From assembly GCA_004357005.1 (NCBI GenBank), contig SMWH01000129.1:1-6174 (forward strand): a stretch of 6,174 nucleotides of DNA, read 5' to 3'. The translations under genes were made by a program, and so were the position numbers. Positions 1 through 5,648 of this stretch are shown here, piece by piece. A model generated the notes under the pieces. It was not told the DNA's origin and made no database searches. It was given only the letters and a program-made list of their open reading frames with translations. Position 1 is the first letter of the stretch; each line of letters begins with the position of its first letter. This DNA is from Gammaproteobacteria bacterium (GTDB lineage Bacteria; Pseudomonadota; Gammaproteobacteria; SMWH01).

Positions 1-106
1 CGCAACGCTCGAGCATCATCTGATCGTGTTCGGCCTGCTCTTCCGGCGTGGTGCTGCAGGCACCCGCCAGCAGAGCCAAAGCGGCAACGGCAAGAGCAAT
101 TCTCAT
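1..106 (-). CDS. Putative small lipoprotein, N-terminal part (runs off window)
   Basis: The ATG at 106-104 opens a frame that stays open to the window edge, giving 35 codons. The N-terminus reads MRIALAVAALALLAGACSTT: one Arg, a hydrophobic Ala/Leu stretch, then Ala-Gly-Ala-Cys. This fits a lipoprotein signal peptide in which Cys17 would be lipidated after signal peptidase II cleavage. The lipobox is slightly off-consensus, with Ala instead of Leu at -3. The next residues are polar and acidic (TTPEEQAEHDQMMLERC), as is usual for the exposed part of a small lipoprotein. On the minus strand a GGGGGAG Shine-Dalgarno-like run lies about 7 bases before the ATG, which supports this start. It diverges from the secreted-protein gene at 281. 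With the C-terminal part missing, the family and role cannot be named. Confidence 0.75.
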   Translation of the reverse strand, partial: MRIALAVAALALLAGACSTTPEEQAEHDQMMLERC

Positions 107-240
107 GTGGGTTCTCCCCCGCGGACCTCTGTGGGTCCGACAACGCACACATTACCAGACGCCAAGGTGGCGGCAAGTCTTTCCTGAGGTCATGATCGCC
201 AAGCTGTTGTCTATGCTCGGGTGTGGCCCGGCAGGCATGC

Positions 241-246
241 CATAAT
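241..246 (+). promoter_or_regulatory. Candidate -10 element upstream of the secreted-protein gene
   Basis: CATAAT matches the sigma70 -10 consensus TATAAT at five of six positions and would give a leader of roughly 30 bases before the ATG at 281. No matching -35 hexamer is seen at 16-18 bases spacing; the nearest TTG-type hexamer, TTGTCT at 207-212, is 28 bases away. This is a weak call. The rest of the 107-280 divergent gap shows only a 6-bp hairpin at 122-139 in the lipoprotein leader. Confidence 0.25.
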
Positions 247-264
247 TGCCCTGCCGTTCCGTTT

Positions 265-271
265 GAGGGGG
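265..271 (+). promoter_or_regulatory. Ribosome binding site deciding the start at 281
   Basis: GAGGGGG lies 9 bases before the ATG at 281. The reading frame is open further upstream, to an ATG at 221, but the 20 extra residues would place charged residues ahead of a clean signal peptide and that ATG has no Shine-Dalgarno sequence. The site therefore selects 281. Confidence 0.65.
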
Positions 272-280
272 TCCCTGGCC

Positions 281-2008
281 ATGAACAAGTTCCTTGTCTT
301 GCTGGTTGCTGTCATTTTCTCCGTGGCGTTCACGCGGGCCGCTTTGGCCGACCCGCCCATCTGGGAGAGCGATTTCGGTGGCGTGATGAACGCGCTTACC
401 GGAGAGGATGACGCGGAGATCATGCGGGGACTGGGCGGAACGTTCCCCTTCGAAGGATTTGCCTACACCGGCGTGTTTGTCGGCACCAATGGATGCGTAC
501 AGCTTGGCACCCTGGGCGCGGATAATGATATTGACTACGATCTCTGGGAAGAATTCGAGACATTCTACGCAGACGACGACGGCGTGGGTGATCCAGAACC
601 TGTGATCTGCCCCATGGGTAGCGATTGGGATAACTCAACCGAGGGCACTGTTCACTTCAACCAGCTTGGCAATCGCTGGGTCATAACCTGGAACGAAGTG
701 GGCACGGATGAACGAGAAACGCACACATCGACGTTTCAGGTGCAGTTGTTTACTGACGGCACGATCGTCTTTGGCTACAACGGCATCCTGGACGATCCCG
801 GCGAAGACCTGCTGGTCAGCCTGGGAGAAGGCATCGTGGTGGGTATCTCGCTCAGCGATGGAACGTACCCCACTCCGGAGGCGAACCCCTTTGATCTGAA
901 CGGCGGTACCTTTATCGGCGGCGACACGATCTACGAGCGGTGGTGTGACGAAGTGGCAAACACCTGTGGTGAGGGTGACGAAAATCTTGGGTGGGCAGGT
1001 CCCGACAACAGCGCCTGGGATCTGGATCAGCAGACGGTGATTTTTTCTCCGCTGGCGCAGGGTGGTTTTCGTGTCACCAGCACCGGCAGCGGGTTCATGG
1101 CGGATTCCGGCATCAGCGGCTCGTTCTCGGACAGTAATTACAACGGTCAGGGCATCAACATCGAGGTCCTGGCGAAGCAGGCCGTCGGCAAGGACGGAAA
1201 AGGCGCGCCGGGTGTGGCGCTGGTTTACTGGTACAGCTTTGATGCTGGCGGGTTCCCGTTCTTCGCCTTCGGCGTGGGCGATGTTGTGGGCGATACCATC
1301 AGCGTGGACATGCTGTTTGACCATGACGGTAATGGCCCGTTTTTCGGGCCCGACTGGGATGCCGGCCAGTTCGCCGCTGCGGACTTCGTCAGCGCGACGA
1401 TTACGGCAACTGATTGTGACAACCTGCTGTTCGCCTTTGATCCCGACGATCCCGGCACCTATCCCGCGCACCCGATGATAATGGCACGGCTCACGGATGT
1501 GGCCGGGGTTCCCTGTCCAGCGCTGGCGGCGGGCAAGTTACCGGCGGCACCCGCGCAGCGCCCGTCAAGCGAGAAGGGATTTTTCATCAGCGATGGCATG
1601 AGCGGATCGTTCTACGATCCGGCGTTCAATGGCCAGGGGATCAACACGGAGATCCTGGTCGGGCAGTCTTCCACCAAAGGCGATTCACCCGGGGTCGTGC
1701 TGCTGTACTGGTACAGCTTCGATCCCTCGGGTCTTCCGTTTTTTGCCTTTGGCGTTGGCAGCTTCACCGGTGACACGATGACGGTGGATATGCTGATCGA
1801 TTACGACGGCACCGGGCCGTTCTTCGGGCCGTCGTGGGATGTTGATCAGTTGGTGCTGGTGCCCTTCGCTACGGTGACGATCGTCTGGTCGGGTTGCAAC
1901 GTGGGCGCCATGTCATTTGTGATGGAGGCTGCGTTTGCGGGCGCATTCGCCGCCCACCCCATGGATCTGGAGCGTCTGACCAGTATCGCCGGGCTGGCCT
2001 GTCCCTGA
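281..2008 (+). CDS. Secreted protein with nidogen-like N-terminal domain and two C-terminal repeat modules
   Basis: The product is 575 residues with a Sec signal peptide: MNK, a hydrophobic core at residues 4-17, and a likely signal peptidase I cut after Ala-Leu-Ala23, although Arg19 in the c-region is unusual. Residues about 50-260 resemble the beta-rich nidogen-like domain of bacterial exported proteins, with GTNGC at 68-72, GSDWD from 113, RWVITWNEV from 132, and a TFQVQLFTDGTIVFGYN block from 151. The C-terminal half consists of two modules (residues 272-413 and 434-575), each beginning with an SGSF...NGQGIN element and carrying a YWYSFD motif, FFAFGVG, a DxDGxGPFFGP segment and a closing RLT..AG..CP. 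There is no transmembrane anchor, PEP-CTERM, LPXTG or autotransporter tail, so it is probably periplasmic or released. All 8 cysteines of the mature protein lie in the exported part, consistent with disulfides. It ends 34 bases from the convergent pdhC stop. The domain resemblance is inferred from pattern, and the function is unknown. Confidence 0.85.
   Translation: MNKFLVLLVAVIFSVAFTRAALADPPIWESDFGGVMNALTGEDDAEIMRGLGGTFPFEGFAYTGVFVGTNGCVQLGTLGADNDIDYDLWEEFETFYADDDGVGDPEPVICPMGSDWDNSTEGTVHFNQLGNRWVITWNEVGTDERETHTSTFQVQLFTDGTIVFGYNGILDDPGEDLLVSLGEGIVVGISLSDGTYPTPEANPFDLNGGTFIGGDTIYERWCDEVANTCGEGDENLGWAGPDNSAWDLDQQTVIFSPLAQGGFRVTSTGSGFMADSGISGSFSDSNYNGQGINIEVLAKQAVGKDGKGAPGVALVYWYSFDAGGFPFFAFGVGDVVGDTISVDMLFDHDGNGPFFGPDWDAGQFAAADFVSATITATDCDNLLFAFDPDDPGTYPAHPMIMARLTDVAGVPCPALAAGKLPAAPAQRPSSEKGFFISDGMSGSFYDPAFNGQGINTEILVGQSSTKGDSPGVVLLYWYSFDPSGLPFFAFGVGSFTGDTMTVDMLIDYDGTGPFFGPSWDVDQLVLVPFATVTIVWSGCNVGAMSFVMEAAFAGAFAAHPMDLERLTSIAGLACP
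1094..2005 (+). repeat. Tandem duplicated 142-residue module inside the secreted protein
   Basis: Two segments of 426 bases each (1094-1519 and 1580-2005) encode homologous modules joined by a 20-residue linker rich in Ala, Pro, Ser and Lys. By eye, about half of the residues are identical. The longest shared runs are YWYSFD, PFFAFGVG, GPFFGP and AHPM. Length is conserved because a 2-residue shortening after the NGQGIN.E motif in copy 2 is offset by a 2-residue gain near its first Cys. Each copy has two cysteines at equivalent places (C379/C412 and C539/C574), suggesting one disulfide per module. Identity at DNA level is clearly lower and third positions differ, so the duplication is old. Confidence 0.85.
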
Positions 2009-2011
2009 CGC

Positions 2012-2034
2012 GCAGGATCGGCGGGCCGGCCTGC
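2012..2034. terminator. Weak hairpin between convergent stop codons
   Basis: The 34 bases between the two convergent stops hold an imperfect GC-rich dyad. GCAGG at 2012-2016 pairs with CCTGC at 2030-2034, with three more inner pairs (2019-2021 with 2026-2028) around a 4-base loop. Neither strand has a T-run after it, so it does not look like a classical intrinsic terminator. Its position between convergent genes is the main reason to list it. Confidence 0.2.
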
Positions 2035-2042
2035 AGGGCCGC

Positions 2043-3239
2043 TTAACCGGCTTTTTCGAGATCCGCGAGGACCGCGCCGAGGAAGCGCGCGGCTTCGCCG
2101 CCGGTGGCGGCCCGGTGATCGAAAGTTAAAGAGAGCGGCAACACCGGGGCCTCCGTGGGTTTCCCTTTCACCATCACTACTTCCTTGCGCAGCTTGCCCG
2201 CCGCCATGATGGCTACCGTCGGCGGCATGATGATCGGCGTGGCGTAACGTCCGGCAAATTTTCCGAAATTCGAGAGGATGATCGAATAACCCGTGAGATC
2301 TTCCGGGGGGATATTCCGGGCGGCGACACCTTCGCGAATCGCATCCAGCCCCTTGCGCAGGGCCTTGGCGTTCTTGCTGCCCACGTCACGCAACACGGGA
2401 ACGAACAGACCGTCTTGTGTATCCACGGCGATGCCGATGTCCACCTGATCGCGCACATCGATCACGAGGGCGTTGCCGTCGAAGAAAGCGTTGAGCCGTG
2501 GTTCGGCTTCCACCCCCGTGGCAATCGCGCGCAGCAGGCGTACGGTGATGTCTTCACCTTCGGCCCAGGCGGAAAGATTGGCGTCATCGAACAGCGTAGT
2601 GGGAACCACCTGGGCGTGTGACTGGGCCATGGTGCGTGCCATGGTCCGGCGCGTCCCCTTCACTTGTTTGCCATCGATTGATGGCGTCGCAGAAGCCGTG
2701 GGTGTGGCGGGGGCTGCCCCGGTTGTTGACCCGGCTATCGACCCGGCGGTAGACGAAGCCCCCCCTTGCGCGGCTTTTTTAACGTCAGCGGCGGTGATCA
2801 CGCCACCCGCACCGCTGGCCGTGACCGCGTTCAGGTCCACCTTGAGTTTTCGTGCGATGGCGCGAACCGCGGGCGTGGCTTTGACGCCGCCGGTGGTTGC
2901 CCGGGCTTCCTCGCGAACGACCCGGTCGCTGACTTCCACGGAACCCACGACCGTACCCGCGTCTTCCTTGATGGCCTGTTTCTGTACAGCGTCAGCGACC
3001 GCGCCTTCCACCTCAAAATCCGCCAGGGGGTGCCCGGTCTCAATGATGTCACCCTTGCCGCCGTACAACTTGACGACCTTGCCGGTGTAGGGTGAGGGAA
3101 CCTCAACCACCGCCTTGGCCGTTTCCATGGACACGAGCGGCTGGTCCACCTTGACCTCATCACCTTCGGCCACCATCCACTCGACGATTTCCGCGTCGGG
3201 CAGCCCTTCACCAAGATCCGGGAGATTGAATGTGTTCAT
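2043..3239 (-). CDS. pdhC: Dihydrolipoamide acyltransferase, E2 of a 2-oxo acid (pyruvate) dehydrogenase complex
   Basis: E2 forms the complex core and transfers the acyl group from its lipoyl arm to CoA. The 398-residue product starts at the ATG at 3239, set by AGGA at 3250-3247 seven bases upstream; a TTG five codons earlier is less likely. Domains in order: one lipoyl domain (about 1-78) with lipoyl Lys42 in METAKA; a peripheral-subunit-binding domain (about 120-156, ATPAVRAIARKLKVDLNAV...GGVITAADV); an Ala/Ser/Thr/Pro-rich linker (about 157-187); and the catalytic domain (188-398) with SNFGKF at 323-328, TPIIMPP, and the active-site block at 374-380. That block reads DHRAATG, whereas the family norm is DHRxxDG: His375 is present but the usual Asp is Thr379. 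The gene is last in the pdhA-pdhB-pdhC operon, separated from pdhB by a 152-base gap that contains a palindromic repeat. Pyruvate specificity is inferred from the context; a branched-chain 2-oxo acid complex is the main alternative. Confidence 0.9.
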   Translation of the reverse strand: MNTFNLPDLGEGLPDAEIVEWMVAEGDEVKVDQPLVSMETAKAVVEVPSPYTGKVVKLYGGKGDIIETGHPLADFEVEGAVADAVQKQAIKEDAGTVVGSVEVSDRVVREEARATTGGVKATPAVRAIARKLKVDLNAVTASGAGGVITAADVKKAAQGGASSTAGSIAGSTTGAAPATPTASATPSIDGKQVKGTRRTMARTMAQSHAQVVPTTLFDDANLSAWAEGEDITVRLLRAIATGVEAEPRLNAFFDGNALVIDVRDQVDIGIAVDTQDGLFVPVLRDVGSKNAKALRKGLDAIREGVAARNIPPEDLTGYSIILSNFGKFAGRYATPIIMPPTVAIMAAGKLRKEVVMVKGKPTEAPVLPLSLTFDHRAATGGEAARFLGAVLADLEKAG

Positions 3240-3249
3240 TTCATATTCC

Positions 3250-3271
3250 TGCAAAAAACGTGCAAAAAACG
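3250..3271. repeat. 11-bp tandem duplication upstream of pdhC
   Basis: TGCAAAAAACG occurs twice back to back (3250-3260 and 3261-3271). The second unit runs into the half-copy of the palindrome arm. It touches the last base of the pdhC Shine-Dalgarno sequence. It may be a small scar of repeat insertion or slippage. Confidence 0.7.
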
Positions 3272-3278
3272 GGACAGG
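3265..3278. repeat. Extra half-copy of the palindrome arm
   Basis: The 14 bases AAAAACGGGACAGG are identical to 3301-3314 in the left arm of the large palindrome and complementary to 3367-3380 in its right arm. An AT-rich spacer (3279-3292, itself a near-palindrome GAATAAATTAATTC) separates this copy from the full element. It looks like a partial second element in the same gap. Confidence 0.75.
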
Positions 3279-3293
3279 GAATAAATTAATTCG

Positions 3294-3387
3294 GGGACAT
3301 AAAAACGGGACAGGTTTGTTTTTCTCTGCTTACGGTCCGCCCGGCACATCGTGGAGGAAAAACGAACCTGTCCCGTTTTTATGTCCC
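3294..3387. repeat. REP-like palindromic element with a 31-bp stem, inside the pdh operon
   Basis: The left arm 3294-3324 and right arm 3357-3387 pair over 31 positions, with 30 Watson-Crick pairs and one G-T pair (3317 with 3364), around a 32-base loop (3325-3356). The arms contain GGGACATAAAAACGGGACAG and its complement. The element ends 4 bases from the pdhB stop codon and 54 bases before the pdhC start. Palindromes with GGGACA/TGTCCC motifs are, from my recollection, common dispersed repeats in gammaproteobacteria and are often linked to IS200-like (RAYT) transposases; that family assignment is inference. No transposase gene is present here. In the operon mRNA it would fold into a very stable hairpin. 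Confidence 0.85.
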
Positions 3388-3391
3388 GTTG

Positions 3392-4372
3392 TTATGACTC
3401 GGCCATCACATCGAGGACCGTTTTCACGATCCGTTTTGTCGAGGGCATGTACTGTTTTTCCATCCGGAACAAGGGCATCACCGTGTCGAAACCGGTCACA
3501 CGACGTACCGGCGCGAGCAGATGCATGAACGCTTTTTCCGCCAGTTCCGCGGCGATCTCCGCGCCCACACCACAGTGACGCGGCGCTTCGTGCACGATCA
3601 CGCAACGCCCGGTGCGCTCCACCGATTCCAGAATCCCTTCCATGTCCAGGGGGTAGATCGTCGCCACATCAATGACCTCGGCGCTCACACCCTGCCTCTC
3701 AAGTTCCTCCCCCGCTTCCAGGGTTTCCTTGATCATGGCGCCCCATGCCACCAGGGTGATATCCGTGCCGTCGCGCAGGGTATAGATCATGTCCAGGGGC
3801 AGTTCTTCCCCGTCGTCTTCCACTTCTTCCTTGTACGAGCGGTAGATGCGTTTCGGTTCCAGAAATACCACCGGGTCCGGGTCGCGAATGGATGCGAGCA
3901 ACAATCCGTAGGCGCGACCGGGCGAGGAGGGGATGACCACGCGGATGCCGGGCATGTGGGCGAACAGTGCTTCGGTGCTTTCCGAGTGATGTTCCGGCGC
4001 GTGGATTCCCCCGCCGTAGGGTGCGCGCAGCACCATGGGGCAGGTGAGTCTGCCGCGGGTACGGGTCCGCATGCGTCCCGCGTGGGAAATCATCTGATCA
4101 ACGACCGGATAGATGAACCCCATGAACTGGATCTCGGCCACGGGCTTGAGTCCCTGGGCCGCCATGCCGACGCTCATGCCGGCGATCATGTTCTCGGCCA
4201 GGGGCGTGTCCGGCACGCGTTCCTTGCCGAATTTCTCCTGCAGCCCCGCGGTCGCCCGAAAGACTCCGCCGTTGATTCCCACGTCTTCGCCAAACACGAC
4301 GACGGTGTCGTCGTGGGCCATCTCCCAGGCCAGGGCCATGGTGACCGCTTCCACCAGCGCGACTTCAGCCAT
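3392..4372 (-). CDS. pdhB: 2-oxo acid (pyruvate) dehydrogenase E1 component, beta subunit
   Basis: E1 beta completes the alpha2beta2 thiamine-diphosphate enzyme that decarboxylates the 2-oxo acid and acylates the E2 lipoyl group. The 326-residue length is normal. The N-terminal pyrimidine-binding domain shows FGEDVG at 27-32, RVPDTPLAEN ending at 61 with Glu60 as the residue expected to activate the cofactor aminopyrimidine, EIQFMGFIYPVVDQ at 80-93, and GGGIHAPEHHSES at 120-132, whose His128-His129 are the active-site histidine region. The C-terminal transketolase-type domain, from about residue 200, begins with ITLVAWGAM and is followed by VIDVATIYPLD and VHEAPRHCGVGAEI. The start is fixed by a strong Shine-Dalgarno site inside the end of pdhA, and the first 8 bases overlap the pdhA stop (ATGGCTGA), suggesting translational coupling. 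No key residue is missing. Whether the substrate is pyruvate or a branched-chain 2-oxo acid is not settled by sequence. Confidence 0.93.
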   Translation of the reverse strand: MAEVALVEAVTMALAWEMAHDDTVVVFGEDVGINGGVFRATAGLQEKFGKERVPDTPLAENMIAGMSVGMAAQGLKPVAEIQFMGFIYPVVDQMISHAGRMRTRTRGRLTCPMVLRAPYGGGIHAPEHHSESTEALFAHMPGIRVVIPSSPGRAYGLLLASIRDPDPVVFLEPKRIYRSYKEEVEDDGEELPLDMIYTLRDGTDITLVAWGAMIKETLEAGEELERQGVSAEVIDVATIYPLDMEGILESVERTGRCVIVHEAPRHCGVGAEIAAELAEKAFMHLLAPVRRVTGFDTVMPLFRMEKQYMPSTKRIVKTVLDVMAES

Positions 4373-5453
4373 CGTTCATCTCCTTCACGTGCTGGTCACG
4401 CTGTTGCTTGAGGGACTCGGGCATGTTGGCGAACATGTAATCGAAAATGGCTTCCGGCGCCTGCACGGGCGTGTTCTCGTACTCCGCTACCGCCGCATCC
4501 ACTTGTTTGGCGCATTCGGCCTCCAATGCTTCCTGCTGTTTCGCGTCCCATACGCCCTGAGCCTCCAGAAATTTTCGCGTTCGCGAAAGGGGTTCCTTGC
4601 GTCGGGCTTCTTCGACTTCTGCGTTTTCCCGGTAACGCGTGGCGTCGTCCGCCGTGGTGTGGTCACTCAAGCGGTAAGTCAACGCCTCAATCATCGAGGG
4701 CCCGTCGCCCTTGCGCGCGCGCTCGAGGGCCTCCTCCATCGCCCAGCGCACGGCGATCAGGTCGTTGCCGTCTACCTGGACGCCGGGGATGCCCGCGGCA
4801 ATGGCTTTCTGCGCCAGGGTCTGTGCTGCCGACTGGGCCGAGCGCGGAACAGAAATGGCCCACTGGTTGTTGGACACAACAAAAACCACTGGCAGCTTCC
4901 AGGCGCCGGCGAGGTTCATCGCTTCGTAGAACTGTCCTTCCGAGGTGCCACCATCACCAACGACCGTCACGGCGACTCGGGGCTGCCGCAGGTACTTGAA
5001 AGCTACGGCTGCGCCGGCGGCATGCAGACATTGGGTCGCGATAGGCACGCACCAGGAGAAGTCATGGGAGGGAACTGAAAAATCGTTGCCACGTTCGTCA
5101 CCGCCCCAGTAAAGCAGGACATCGCTCATCTTGACGCCGCGATAAAACTGCGCCCCGTACTCGCGATACATCGGGGCCAGGCAATCCTCTTCCCGCATCG
5201 CCGCGCCAATTCCCACATGGGTGGCTTCATGGCCGAGCGAGGAGGCGTAGGTGCCGAGTTTGCCCGTGCGCTGCAAGGCAATCGCCTTGGCATCGAACAG
5301 CCGCGTAAGCACCATCAGCCGGTACAGGGGGACGAGGTCGGCCGGGTTGTCGGCGAAAGCGGGCAGCTTGCCGCCGGGCAAATCACTATGGGCCTCGCCG
5401 TTTTCATCGAGAAACTGGTGGTAGTCGATTTTGAAAGTTGCTGTGACGCTCAA
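4365..5453 (-). CDS. pdhA: 2-oxo acid (pyruvate) dehydrogenase E1 component, alpha subunit, TTG start
   Basis: E1 alpha carries the diphosphate-binding half of the thiamine-diphosphate site. The product is 362 residues when started at the TTG at 5453, which has AGGAG seven bases upstream. No ATG lies in frame before the conserved YRLMVLTRLFDAK region, and a second TTG at 5501 has no Shine-Dalgarno site. Visible motifs are: the SLGHEA region followed by PMYREYG; WGGDERGNDF and CVPIATQCLHAAG; the cofactor motif GDG at 166-168, then 26 residues, then NN at 195-196; and the active-site loop YRLSDHTTADDATRYR near 260-275 with His265. The loop position that is phosphorylated in mitochondrial enzymes is Thr here. 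From memory, these blocks match bacterial PdhA proteins of Xanthomonas type better than BkdA, but the branched-chain alternative stays open. It is the first gene of the operon and diverges from kynA. Confidence 0.92.
   Translation of the reverse strand: MSVTATFKIDYHQFLDENGEAHSDLPGGKLPAFADNPADLVPLYRLMVLTRLFDAKAIALQRTGKLGTYASSLGHEATHVGIGAAMREEDCLAPMYREYGAQFYRGVKMSDVLLYWGGDERGNDFSVPSHDFSWCVPIATQCLHAAGAAVAFKYLRQPRVAVTVVGDGGTSEGQFYEAMNLAGAWKLPVVFVVSNNQWAISVPRSAQSAAQTLAQKAIAAGIPGVQVDGNDLIAVRWAMEEALERARKGDGPSMIEALTYRLSDHTTADDATRYRENAEVEEARRKEPLSRTRKFLEAQGVWDAKQQEALEAECAKQVDAAVAEYENTPVQAPEAIFDYMFANMPESLKQQRDQHVKEMNDG
4378..4385 (-). promoter_or_regulatory. Ribosome binding site of pdhB, within pdhA
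   Basis: On the minus strand AAGGAGAT lies 5 bases before the pdhB ATG (7 from the AGGAG core). It is embedded in the last codons of pdhA, so ribosomes finishing pdhA reach the pdhB start directly. Confidence 0.8.
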
Positions 5454-5460
5454 ATGCCTG

Positions 5461-5465
5461 CTCCT
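5461..5465 (-). promoter_or_regulatory. Ribosome binding site that selects the pdhA TTG start
   Basis: AGGAG on the minus strand ends 7 bases before TTG at 5453-5451, an ideal spacing. It is the only good Shine-Dalgarno site near any in-frame start, so it decides the call. Confidence 0.7.
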
Positions 5466-5496
5466 GACCTGTCCGCTTGAATTCGCCCGTCGCTGC

Positions 5497-5514
5497 CTCA
5501 AGTCAATGCTTGAG
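5497..5514. promoter_or_regulatory. Dyad CTCAAG-N6-CTTGAG upstream of pdhA, candidate operator
   Basis: The two 6-base arms are perfect inverted repeats around TCAATG. The dyad ends 43 bases before the pdhA start codon, in the likely promoter or leader. It does not match the PdhR consensus that I remember (ATTGGTNNNACCAAT), so any regulator is unknown. A chance dyad of this size is possible. Confidence 0.35.
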
Positions 5515-5574
5515 AAGTGTGCCCGTAGTCCAATAGGCGTAGTATCGCGCGCCGGGCGACCGCCGCGAAACTGC

Positions 5575-5580
5575 TAGAAT
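5575..5580 (+). promoter_or_regulatory. Candidate -10 element for kynA
   Basis: TAGAAT matches TATAAT at five of six positions and lies 68 bases before the kynA ATG. No acceptable -35 hexamer is found 16-18 bases upstream, where the sequence is very GC-rich. Confidence 0.25.
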
Positions 5581-5648
5581 TAGCCATTTTTGGGCACCCC
5601 GGTCTAAACTTCTCAGATCACGGGGCACCTGCGGCGGCGTACATACTA

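Larger units (their letters stand above)
5454..5648. promoter_or_regulatory. Divergent pdhA / kynA intergenic region
   Basis: These 195 bases must hold the promoters of both the leftward pdh operon and rightward kynA. Visible elements are the dyad at 5497-5514; an inverted pair TGAGAAGT (5511-5518) and ACTTCTCA (5608-5615), 97 bases apart; a direct repeat GGGCACC at 5592-5598 and 5623-5629 (31 bases apart); and a 5-bp inverted pair CCCCG (5597-5601) / CGGGG (5621-5625) in the kynA leader. No good -35 hexamer is seen for either gene, and the pdhA promoter could not be located. Confidence 0.6.

Noticed and set aside
122..139. 6-bp hairpin CGGACC / GGTCCG in the lipoprotein leader
   Set aside because: Short, with no T-run and no match to a known riboswitch or attenuator; a hairpin of this size is expected by chance in GC-rich DNA.
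635..1471. Long open frame on the minus strand, antisense to the secreted-protein gene
   Set aside because: No Shine-Dalgarno site or recognisable domain. The sense frame has a signal peptide and a duplicated module, and the antisense openness follows from its GC-rich codon use.
1094..2005. Recent DNA duplication or assembly artefact at the repeated module
   Set aside because: The two copies share only about half of their residues and have compensating length changes, so they are old paralogous modules.
3294..3387. Palindrome as an intrinsic terminator for pdhAB
   Set aside because: The stem is far longer than a typical terminator and is not followed by a T-run on the minus strand, and pdhC downstream needs read-through. 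A repeat element fits better.
3240..3391. Complete insertion sequence or transposase in the pdhB-pdhC gap
   Set aside because: The gap is only 152 bases and has no coding potential; at most it holds non-autonomous repeat units.
3521..5078. Two long plus-strand open frames (3521-4411 and 4113-5078) opposite pdhB and pdhA
   Set aside because: They lie entirely opposite or across highly conserved E1 subunits, have His/Arg/Gly-biased shadow composition and no plausible ribosome binding site.
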